In this document: in pieces, positions 1-6,701 of the stretch | How positions within the stretch are numbered: the first letter of the stretch is position 1 | Layout: each line of letters begins with the position of its first letter | Program-made: the position numbers and the translations under genes | Notes under the pieces: generated by a model | Databases searched by the model: none | Seen by the model: the letters and a program-made list of their open reading frames with translations, nothing else | Told to the model about the DNA's origin: nothing | Assembly: GCF_032716425.1 (NCBI RefSeq) | Contig: NZ_CP090419.1 | Location: forward strand, 649,501 to 713,500 | DNA: 64,000 nucleotides | Reading direction: 5' to 3' | Source: Pseudoalteromonas sp. N1230-9 | GTDB lineage: Bacteria; Pseudomonadota; Gammaproteobacteria; Enterobacterales; Alteromonadaceae

Positions 1-71
1 ATTATGGAAAAAGCCAATGTGCAATTTAAATCGGTGAACTTTATGCGTGGTCGTAGTATTCAAAATGCCGT

Positions 72-81
72 GGTGATTTTA
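72..81. repeat. Left attachment-site direct repeat
   Basis: GGTGATTTTA occurs here and again at 51094-51103. In host phoH it encodes part of the hydrophobic strand before Walker B (codons GTG GTG ATT TTA). Joining 1-81 to 51104 onward restores an uninterrupted PhoH reading (VVIL then DESQN), which identifies this repeat as the crossover region of the insertion. Confidence 0.88.
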
Positions 82-84
82 CAA

Positions 85-94
85 CCCCGAATTG
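85..94. repeat. Left terminal inverted repeat of the element
   Basis: CCCCGAATTG is the exact reverse complement of CAATTCGGGG at 51085-51094. On this side three bases (CAA) separate it from the direct repeat, while on the right side the two repeats abut with one shared base. The pair probably marks the recombinase binding arms of the two element ends. Confidence 0.75.
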
Positions 95-287
95 GGGATA
101 TTTTAAAGTTTTTACCCCCTTGTTTTTATTGGCCTGTAGAAAAAGTAAAAAGAATTTCCAAAAAAATTGATTACCTTAGCTACTCTGAGCAGTCTCTCAA
201 CAATAAACCTTTACTCAAAATTTGTAATTTACAAGAAAAGTACAACACAAAGCCTAGCAACGATTCAATCTTTTGGGAGGCTGCGTA

Positions 288-1670
288 ATGAAAAGCTCTA
301 TTGATAATCGAAATCCTCGTGTACTAGACACATCTGCATTAGTACATGATCCAAAATCTATTTTTAGCTACAAAGATGATATTTACATCTGTCTAACTGT
401 CCTTGAAGAGCTTGATAACCTGAAAGAAAGAACTAATAAATCGGTAAGTGCCGATGCCCGTATGTGCATTAGAATGCTTGAAGACATTATAAATGGACAT
501 ACAGCCGAGGAAATGGAAATAGGTATTCCTTTACCATCTACCGAAACAGCCCAGAGAGGAAAGCTTTTCATTGGAATTGACACTCAATTGGATCTGGCTA
601 AGGAGTTAAAGCACGGGATAGGAAGTGATGCTGATAACAGAATAATTAATTATGCTTTATATCTTCAAAAAGAACTCAATAAAGACGTAATAATTGTTAG
701 CCGTGACATTAATATGCGCTTGAAAGCTCGAACCGTAGGGGTCATGGCAGAAGACGTTGCCGTAGATAATCAAATATCAGATATTGATCTTTTATACACA
801 GGGGTACAAGCCTTTAAAGGAGATCTTTTTGATCGAATTAAATCAGACAAAGACTTCAAGGTTTCAGGAGAAGTTTATACTTTCCCAATAAGTCTATTTA
901 ATGATGAAGTTCAGCCAAACATGTATTGGTACGATGAAGCTGGACACATTGGGCGAATTTCAGAAGTAACAGATACTGAGGTATTCACAAAGCTATTGCC
1001 TCGTAAACAAGAAAAAGTATGGGGCATTTTGCCTAAAAATCAGCGTCAGTCGGTAGCTTTAAGCCAATTAACAGACCCTTACTATGATTTAAATATCATC
1101 CTTGGTCCTGCTGGCTCCGGAAAAACTTTTTTGGCAGTTGCTTCGGCGCTGCATCAAGTATTGGAGTTGAAAAAGTACAAAAAAATCGTTGTGGTGCGCT
1201 CCAGAGACTTTATGGACGACGATCCGGGATTCTTACCGGGGGATTTAACTGAAAAATCAATGCCTCTTCTGGCAGGTATTACTGACGCATTAATTTCGAT
1301 GCACTCGGATGATAATCATGAAGGAAATGTCTACGCTACAGTCGAGCATGTGATTGAAAAAGCCAATATAGAATTTACTAGCATGGCTTATTTTCGTGGC
1401 CGTTCAATAGACGATGCTGTTTTAATCATTGATGAAGCTCAAAACATGACTAGAGCGCAAATCAAGGGCATGTTAAGCCGTGGTGGGAAAAATTGTCGGA
1501 CAATCGTATTGGGCAACCTAGCCCAGATTGACGATAAGTTTGTAACACCTGCTTCTTCTGGTGCAAGTGCGGCTGTTAATGTGTTTCGTCATTATGAAAA
1601 AGGATCAGTGCTGATTTTTGATGAAGTAGAGCGTAGTAGCTTGGCTGAATTCACTGAAAAGAATATGTAG
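288..1670 (+). CDS. PIN-PhoH family ATPase carried by the element
   Basis: This complete 460-residue protein combines an N-terminal PIN ribonuclease-like domain with a C-terminal PhoH P-loop ATPase. PIN acidic residues are visible in VLDTSALVHDP, LEELDNLK, GSDADN and VSRDINMRL. Walker A is GPAGSGKT and Walker B is IIDEAQN, followed by LGNLAQIDD. I chose ATG 288 over TTG 273 because GGGAGG lies seven bases upstream at 275-280. The start overlaps the stop of the interrupted host phoH frame. A terminator follows at 1715. PIN-PhoH proteins are thought to act in RNA metabolism. It has the same architecture and strand as the host gene the element destroys, so it probably replaces it. It lacks the GGTGATTTTA target sequence. 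Confidence 0.93.
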   Translation: MKSSIDNRNPRVLDTSALVHDPKSIFSYKDDIYICLTVLEELDNLKERTNKSVSADARMCIRMLEDIINGHTAEEMEIGIPLPSTETAQRGKLFIGIDTQLDLAKELKHGIGSDADNRIINYALYLQKELNKDVIIVSRDINMRLKARTVGVMAEDVAVDNQISDIDLLYTGVQAFKGDLFDRIKSDKDFKVSGEVYTFPISLFNDEVQPNMYWYDEAGHIGRISEVTDTEVFTKLLPRKQEKVWGILPKNQRQSVALSQLTDPYYDLNIILGPAGSGKTFLAVASALHQVLELKKYKKIVVVRSRDFMDDDPGFLPGDLTEKSMPLLAGITDALISMHSDDNHEGNVYATVEHVIEKANIEFTSMAYFRGRSIDDAVLIIDEAQNMTRAQIKGMLSRGGKNCRTIVLGNLAQIDDKFVTPASSGASAAVNVFRHYEKGSVLIFDEVERSSLAEFTEKNM

Positions 1671-1714
1671 GCATCAAACTACCATTCACATTTCCTTATA
1701 ATATTGCGACAATG

Positions 1715-1739
1715 GCCACTGCTTTTTGCAGTGGCTTTT
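1715..1739 (+). terminator. Rho-independent terminator after element phoH
   Basis: GCCACTGC (1715-1722) pairs perfectly with GCAGTGGC (1728-1735) across a five-T loop, followed by TTTT. It ends transcription that enters from host phoH and separates phoH from the cargo. Confidence 0.85.
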
Positions 1740-1864
1740 CAGAGAAGCCCGTTCCCACGAAAACAGGACGAAATGGATTTACTCTGAACTAAAAGATTAA
1801 ATATTCACATAAAAACTGAGTGACATAGGTGCGTGGCCTAGCGTTGCCGTTTTTTGGTGTATTG

Positions 1865-2227
1865 ATGTCTTTTAATAAAGAAGACCTGCTAGTAAATATA
1901 AAAAGGCAGGCAAAACGATTATCTAAATTATTAACTATTCCCCTTGGACAAGCCCAAGAAGGGGCAGCTATTTGTCTATATGGCTGTGACAGTTACAGCG
2001 ATTTACTAGTAAAAATAAAAGCTGAATCCTTTGATAACCCATTGATAGCACTGTCTGCACTCTCACCAAACTCGGAAATATTTTTAGTAAAAATATTAGC
2101 TAGCCACCTAGATAGCATTATTGGAAATTTTGAAAAAAAATTTCCCGGCTCCAATATAAATGAAGAGATGGTCGTATCCTTGTTTGGGCTTAGCTTTTCA
2201 GAGTTCAAACTCAAAATATCTACCTAA
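1865..2227 (+). CDS. Hypothetical protein with AK/LL helix motif
   Basis: A 120-residue protein of unknown function. I prefer ATG 1865 (MSFNKEDLL) over the upstream GTG at 1829, although no strong ribosome site is visible. Its N-terminal segment (QAKRLSKLLTIPLGQAQEG, then YSDLL) has the pattern of a short helical module often seen at the start of plasmid- and island-borne proteins, sometimes annotated as glyoxalase-superfamily-related. The start of the next gene (KQAKEFAELLEFPDLYAQG) has the same pattern, so the two may share this module. No signal peptide or membrane segment is seen. Confidence 0.6.
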   Translation: MSFNKEDLLVNIKRQAKRLSKLLTIPLGQAQEGAAICLYGCDSYSDLLVKIKAESFDNPLIALSALSPNSEIFLVKILASHLDSIIGNFEKKFPGSNINEEMVVSLFGLSFSEFKLKIST

Positions 2228-2434
2228 AGTTGTACAAATACGTAAGTTGTCATTTTGTTTTTTGGCGATATTATAATAAGAAGGCTGAACGGACAGCCTA
2301 CGCCTACACATGTTTTTCGCCTTGAAAACGTGAACAGTGAAGCGGAGCATCCGTAAAAATTTGGTTATTTGAACAATAAATAAAGCAATGTGTTGGTAGG
2401 CCATTGTTTATTAAAAAGTTGTTTGGAGAACTAA

Positions 2435-3472
2435 ATGATCTCACTTTATCAATTAAAGAATAAACTCAATAAACAAGCAAAAGAGTTTGCTGAGTTATTA
2501 GAGTTTCCTGATCTTTACGCCCAAGGCCTGTGGGCTAGAGGTGTTTATAACTGCCCTCATTTTTCTGATACCCATAATAGCCTCACTGAAGCATTTGAAC
2601 AGAAAAAACTGGATTCAATTCTAAAGCACGATTCCCTGAAATATTTAATGATCAACGAACACGATGATCAAGAAATTATTGAATCGCTTCATAAAGAAAT
2701 TGAGTCAATGGCAAACCGTATTGAAAGCCTGATGCTGGTAGATATTGAAACTTTAGATTTAGTTTCATTGATATACCAAGTTTTAGGGTTACCTGAAGAT
2801 GCCAAGTTTATTGTTAATACAGGCGCAGACTTCCGCTTAGAGTGGCGACCATACTTTGATGCCTTTGATGATCCGTTGATAGTTCAATATGCAGATTTAA
2901 AAGTTCATGGTTGTTATTTCAGGCTCATAGCTTCAAAGTTTCCGGTTGAAAAGCTTTCCTTGGATGACATTAAAAAATACATGTACATCAATCATGTAAA
3001 CCATAATGGTGAGTTCGAAGGCTGTATTTCTGAAGGAAATACATTTTCTAAGCATGTGCACTGGCTGGTGTTGACACTTGAATTATTCAGTAGCGGCAAA
3101 GTAAATAAGGCTCAGTTCAATCCAACAACCTTCAAAATCGAAGGTATGCGCTATTTGGTATACGGCTTCCCTCTGATTCCTTCCTTTGTATCTGATTGGC
3201 ACAAACCTAATTTGTGTTTACGTGTTAAAAATCTAGATGGCGATCAGAAGTTCATTGTTCGTATCGATCAGCAAGATCTTGTTTTTTATGCGAGGCGCGT
3301 TGATACCAATTTTTTTAACACCATCGATTATGAAAAATACATTTCGTTGTATCAATCTAGTGTTCTGTCACATTTTGATGCTGACAACAATTTACTTAAA
3401 GTTGATGGGGTTAAATATCTAAGTTTCTTTCGTCCTTTTTCTGTAGAAGATATGAAAGGAGTTCAAGCATGA
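2435..3472 (+). CDS. Hypothetical 345-residue protein
   Basis: I do not recognise this protein. It is soluble, with no signal peptide or membrane helix. The first 40 residues resemble the N-terminal helical module of the preceding gene, and a long polar helical stretch follows near residues 80-100. The start is ATG 2435, with GGAG at 2426-2429. Its stop overlaps the next start (ATGA at 3469-3472), so it is translationally linked to the pair of small genes downstream. Its position next to the element phoH suggests element-associated cargo rather than metal resistance. Confidence 0.75.
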   Translation: MISLYQLKNKLNKQAKEFAELLEFPDLYAQGLWARGVYNCPHFSDTHNSLTEAFEQKKLDSILKHDSLKYLMINEHDDQEIIESLHKEIESMANRIESLMLVDIETLDLVSLIYQVLGLPEDAKFIVNTGADFRLEWRPYFDAFDDPLIVQYADLKVHGCYFRLIASKFPVEKLSLDDIKKYMYINHVNHNGEFEGCISEGNTFSKHVHWLVLTLELFSSGKVNKAQFNPTTFKIEGMRYLVYGFPLIPSFVSDWHKPNLCLRVKNLDGDQKFIVRIDQQDLVFYARRVDTNFFNTIDYEKYISLYQSSVLSHFDADNNLLKVDGVKYLSFFRPFSVEDMKGVQA

Positions 3473-3786
3473 GACCTAGAGTAAAACTAACCAACGCAAA
3501 ACTTATCTCAATTCAATCTGATACAGAGGAAAAAGTTGAACGGGTGCTTTACGGCACATTTGCTGACGAAAATGAAAATGGTAAAGAAGGAGATGCTTTA
3601 TTCACGATAAAGGTTCTGGAAATCAATGGTCAAGAAAGTAAGTGCTTTGGTGTTGACTTTTATATCTTAGATGCTGTACCAAAAGAGTTTGATGTAAATG
3701 CATTTGAGTTTAATTTAATGCATGAGTGTATGTATTCTCCTAATAAGTTATTAGAGCTGCGAAATATGCTCCCGGCTAGTTATTAG
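3469..3786 (+). CDS. Hypothetical protein, paralogue of the next gene
   Basis: A 105-residue soluble protein of unknown function, starting in a four-base ATGA overlap with the gene before it. By eye it aligns with the following protein: KLTNAKLISI with YLKDAYIVSV, ERVLYGTF with EKIFLGEF, FYILDA with CYVIDA, and LLELRNML with VLEMREQL near the C-terminus. The two look like diverged duplicates encoded in tandem. Nothing in the sequence indicates a catalytic function. Confidence 0.65.
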   Translation: MRPRVKLTNAKLISIQSDTEEKVERVLYGTFADENENGKEGDALFTIKVLEINGQESKCFGVDFYILDAVPKEFDVNAFEFNLMHECMYSPNKLLELRNMLPASY

Positions 3787-3798
3787 TAAGGGAATACG

Positions 3799-4146
3799 TT
3801 GGATAGAATATATTTAAAGGATGCCTACATAGTATCTGTTTACGACTATAAAGAATTTGAAAAAATATTTCTTGGCGAGTTTTTATCAGGGGTGGTTATT
3901 GAAGATGAAACATTCAGGTTCCGGCCATTTCAGCAAATCGTGACTTCAAAGGTTGTTAGCAAATCTGCTGATGAGGATAAGTTAGAAATATACACACATA
4001 GTGAGAGTTGTTATGTGATTGATGCTGACCATAAGTTAATTGATATTTCGTTTGTTGAACTGGTTGTTATGAGGGCGGGAGCTTATTCGGTAGATCGAGT
4101 TTTAGAAATGAGAGAGCAACTTAAGTCTCAAAATAAAAGCCATTGA
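3799..4146 (+). CDS. Hypothetical protein, paralogue of the preceding gene
   Basis: A 115-residue protein with a TTG start at 3799, preceded by TAAGGGA about six bases upstream; no better start is available. It shares four aligned blocks with the preceding protein, at the N-terminus, the strand before the acidic middle, the Cys-Tyr-Val-Ile-Asp-Ala strand and the C-terminal helix. It ends the small cluster 1865-4146. Function is unknown. Confidence 0.6.
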   Translation: MDRIYLKDAYIVSVYDYKEFEKIFLGEFLSGVVIEDETFRFRPFQQIVTSKVVSKSADEDKLEIYTHSESCYVIDADHKLIDISFVELVVMRAGAYSVDRVLEMREQLKSQNKSH

Positions 4147-4205
4147 ATAACGAAGATAAAAAGTCTGATGAGATTATTATTTGTCACTTACCTCTTTGAA
4201 AAAAT

Positions 4206-4219
4206 TGACGTTAGTCAAA
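4206..4219. promoter_or_regulatory. Short inverted repeat before the copper operon
   Basis: TTGAC-GTTA-GTCAA is a perfect five-base inverted repeat in the 157-base gap before the CopL-like gene. TTGACG could serve as a -35 element, but I see no convincing -10 at the right distance. It may be an operator for the operon starting at 4304. Confidence 0.3.
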
Positions 4220-4303
4220 TATTCATAAATGTTTACATGACATCAATTTACTTATTCGAAAATTTGTATTAGCATAGACAATGTATATTTTTATGAGAAT
4301 TTT

Positions 4304-4669
4304 ATGTCTAAAGCATTTTCAAAAGTCTTAGTAATAACGCTTATGCTGTTTGCCTTTGTAGGGCAAGCATTTGCGTATTCTGCTATGCCGTGCGAAATGT
4401 CATCAGGTTCTCACGAATCACACATGAACATGAACATGAACATGAACATGGATCATGGTGATATGAATAAAAGCAGTAATGGTCAATCAGAAGATTGTTG
4501 TGACGTTGAATGTGTTTGTCCTGCAAATGCTTGCTCATCTACGACAGTCCTAAATTCCAGTATTGATTCGACAGATATTCAAATATTGAGTGAATCTGTA
4601 GCTGCTCTGCAATCTAAACAACCTCATTCAATTTCCACTTCCCTTTATCGTCCACCAATTTTTGCCTAA
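4304..4669 (+). CDS. CopL-like periplasmic metal-binding protein
   Basis: A 121-residue secreted protein with a signal peptide ending near AFA (residues 22-24). The mature part is rich in Met, His and Cys: four Met-Asn repeats, MDHGDM, then DCCDVECVCPANAC. It ends in SLYRPPIFA. The Cys cluster plus a C-terminal YRPP motif is typical of the CopL family found at the head of copper-inducible operons. It is the first gene of the plus-strand copper block. Two related proteins (19302-19724 and 33736-34098) lead other metal operons in this element. The exact role, buffering or signalling, is not shown by sequence. Confidence 0.78.
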   Translation: MSKAFSKVLVITLMLFAFVGQAFAYSAMPCEMSSGSHESHMNMNMNMNMDHGDMNKSSNGQSEDCCDVECVCPANACSSTTVLNSSIDSTDIQILSESVAALQSKQPHSISTSLYRPPIFA

Positions 4670-4776
4670 TACAGGATTAGTGCGTCTAAATTTCGCGCAC
4701 ATGTAATTAATTTTTCTGTTAGTCAATATAGCGTCGTAGCGCTATAGCTATTTTCCAGCGATGTCTGGGGGCAAAA

Positions 4777-5274
4777 ATGATCAATAAGTATTTAAAAATA
4801 GCAGTTGTAATGCTGCTTTCACCTGCGTTTGCAAACGCCAATGAACATAAGCATGCACACAATAACGACGTAACACCTCTGGAGTTAATCGTTTATAAAA
4901 CCCCTACTTGTGGGTGTTGTAAAAAATGGATAACTCATATTGAAGACAAAGGGATCGTTGCGCATTCCAAAGATTTCCGAAACATCGGCAATATCAAAAC
5001 TAAGTATGGTATTAAACCTAATTACCGTTCATGCCACACGGCAGTGAGTAGAAATGGATTTGCCTTTGAAGGCCATGTACCCGCTAAGTTTATTCAGCAG
5101 TTCTTGTCAGAAGAGCACCCCAATGCGATTGGATTATCTGTCCCAGCAATGCCTGTTGGCTCTCCGGGTATGGAAGTCGGCGACCGCTTTATGTCATATA
5201 ACGTATTAATTTTATTTAAAGATGGAACGAGTAAAGTATATGCAGAAGTTAAGGCTTATGAGGAGCAATTCTAA
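4777..5274 (+). CDS. DUF411 metal-binding protein
   Basis: A 165-residue exported protein with a signal peptide ending near ANA, followed by a His-rich start (NEHKHAHNN). The DUF411 fold is thioredoxin-like. The typical CGCCKKW motif is present (TPTCGCCKKWITHI), with a later Cys-His (YRSCHTAV) and the conserved GHVPA and PAMPVGSPGME segments. Members usually sit in copper resistance clusters and are thought to bind periplasmic copper. Its TAA stop overlaps the cusC start (TAATG). Confidence 0.88.
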   Translation: MINKYLKIAVVMLLSPAFANANEHKHAHNNDVTPLELIVYKTPTCGCCKKWITHIEDKGIVAHSKDFRNIGNIKTKYGIKPNYRSCHTAVSRNGFAFEGHVPAKFIQQFLSEEHPNAIGLSVPAMPVGSPGMEVGDRFMSYNVLILFKDGTSKVYAEVKAYEEQF

Positions 5275-6701
5275 TGAGATTAAATGTTTCAAGCCTTACT
5301 CTACTTTCAACTTCGCTAATGCTCGGCTTGTCTGTATTCTCAGCTCAAGCTGAGAAAGTAGTGTCACTTGAACAAGCTATCACCTTGGCTCAGCAAAATG
5401 ATCCTTGGCTTCATGGGAGTCGGTTAAAACAAAGCGCGGTTGAAAATAGAAGTATCGCTTCAGGTACTTTGCCTGACCCCAAAGTATCACTAGGGATAAT
5501 GAATTTACCAACAGATACTTGGGACTTAGATCAGGAAGGAATGACTCAACTAAAGGTTGGTGTTTCTCAAATGTTTCCTAGAGGTGATAGTTTAAAGATT
5601 AAACAAGAGCAATTAAAAATTGAGTCAACGAAATTTCCACTGCTACGAGAGGATCGTAAGGCTAAACTGATAAGCCAAGTATCACAGTTATGGTTAGATG
5701 CTTACTTAGCCCAACAAACCATTAAATTGATTGAAGCGGATTGGGCGCTCTTTGAGCAGATGGCGGAAGTTACTAAAGCTAGCTACTCAAATGTTGTTGG
5801 TAAAACCAGACAACAAGATGTTATTCGTGCTCAATTGGAAATCGTGCAGTTAGATGACCGATTAACTTCGCAAAAGCAGAAACTAGAAACAACAATCGCT
5901 CGCCTTAATGAGTGGCTTCATATCTACGATGCTGCTGGCTTGAATGAATCATTCAACTTTGATACGCAACCATTAGAGTTTAGGGTTTCTAAAAAGTTGC
6001 CTACAATTCATTTGAACAATTCAACAGTCCTAAAAGCATCTAATTACTCAAGAAATCTATTGGCTCAGGAGCTTTCGAATCACCCAGCCATACTTGCAAT
6101 TGATATAAAACGCAAAGCTTCAGAAAAAGCAGTTGAGTTAGCTAAACAGCAATATGAGCCGCAATGGGGTGTTAATGCTAGTTATGCCTATCGTGACAAT
6201 ATGCCCTCTGGTGATAGCCGAGCTGATTTATTTTCTGTTGGAGTAACGTTTGATTTACCCTTGTTCACCGAGAACAGACAAGATAAGCAAGTTGCAGCTT
6301 CTATTGCAGATTCAGAGACTATTAAAACCGAGAAACTATTACTGACAAAGCAAATGATCAGTATGGTGGAAAAGGAGCTTAGACAGCTTAAGCGTTTATC
6401 TGATAGGCAATCTATCTATCAAGAACAACTCCTTAAACAAACTCATGACCAAGCAGAAGCGTCATTGACAGCTTACACAAATGATGATGGCGATTTTGCC
6501 GAAGTTGTTCGAGCAAGAATCGCAGAATTAAATGCCAGAATATCAGCCTTAAGAATTGACGTTGACGCACTTAAAACAGTTGCTCGTATCAACTATTTCT
6601 TTGCGCATTCTCAATCTAACTCAAATGCTGAACATAAGTCGATGCAAACTTCACACAGAATGAATCAGCACTTATCCAATCAGCAATTTGGAGAAAAATA
6701 A
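5274..6701 (+). CDS. cusC: CusC-like outer membrane channel (TolC family)
   Basis: A 475-residue outer membrane efflux protein with an N-terminal signal peptide (LSVFSAQA). The TolC pattern is visible: a long helical repeat with PDPKVSLGIMNLP near residue 65 and a second DLPLF segment near residue 330. It provides the exit channel of the Cus RND pump. It overlaps the upstream stop by one base pair position and its own stop overlaps the cusB start (TAATG), indicating coupled translation. The Met/His-containing tail after residue 440 is not standard and may bind metal. The assignment to Cus rests mainly on the cusB and cusA genes that follow. Confidence 0.88.
   Translation: MRLNVSSLTLLSTSLMLGLSVFSAQAEKVVSLEQAITLAQQNDPWLHGSRLKQSAVENRSIASGTLPDPKVSLGIMNLPTDTWDLDQEGMTQLKVGVSQMFPRGDSLKIKQEQLKIESTKFPLLREDRKAKLISQVSQLWLDAYLAQQTIKLIEADWALFEQMAEVTKASYSNVVGKTRQQDVIRAQLEIVQLDDRLTSQKQKLETTIARLNEWLHIYDAAGLNESFNFDTQPLEFRVSKKLPTIHLNNSTVLKASNYSRNLLAQELSNHPAILAIDIKRKASEKAVELAKQQYEPQWGVNASYAYRDNMPSGDSRADLFSVGVTFDLPLFTENRQDKQVAASIADSETIKTEKLLLTKQMISMVEKELRQLKRLSDRQSIYQEQLLKQTHDQAEASLTAYTNDDGDFAEVVRARIAELNARISALRIDVDALKTVARINYFFAHSQSNSNAEHKSMQTSHRMNQHLSNQQFGEK

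Larger units (their letters stand above)
1..288 (+). pseudogene. Host phoH 5' remnant, fused in frame to element sequence
   Basis: Bases 1-81 encode the end of the nucleotide-binding core of a PIN-PhoH ATPase (IEKANVQF, then FMRGRSIQNAVVIL), closely parallel to the intact copy at 288-1670. The gene begins upstream of the window. At base 82 homology stops, just before the DE of Walker B, because the element is inserted there. The frame stays open for 68 more codons of element sequence and ends in TAA at 286-288, which overlaps the ATG of the element phoH. The product would lack Walker B and the C-terminal part and should have no ATPase activity. The fused tail resembles nothing I recognise. 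The frame may serve to couple translation to the next gene, which is inference. Confidence 0.9.

Noticed and set aside
4424..4447. CRISPR-like or regulatory repeat (ATGAAC four times)
   Set aside because: It is in-frame coding repetition for Met-Asn pairs in the CopL-like protein; no CRISPR array is present in the window.
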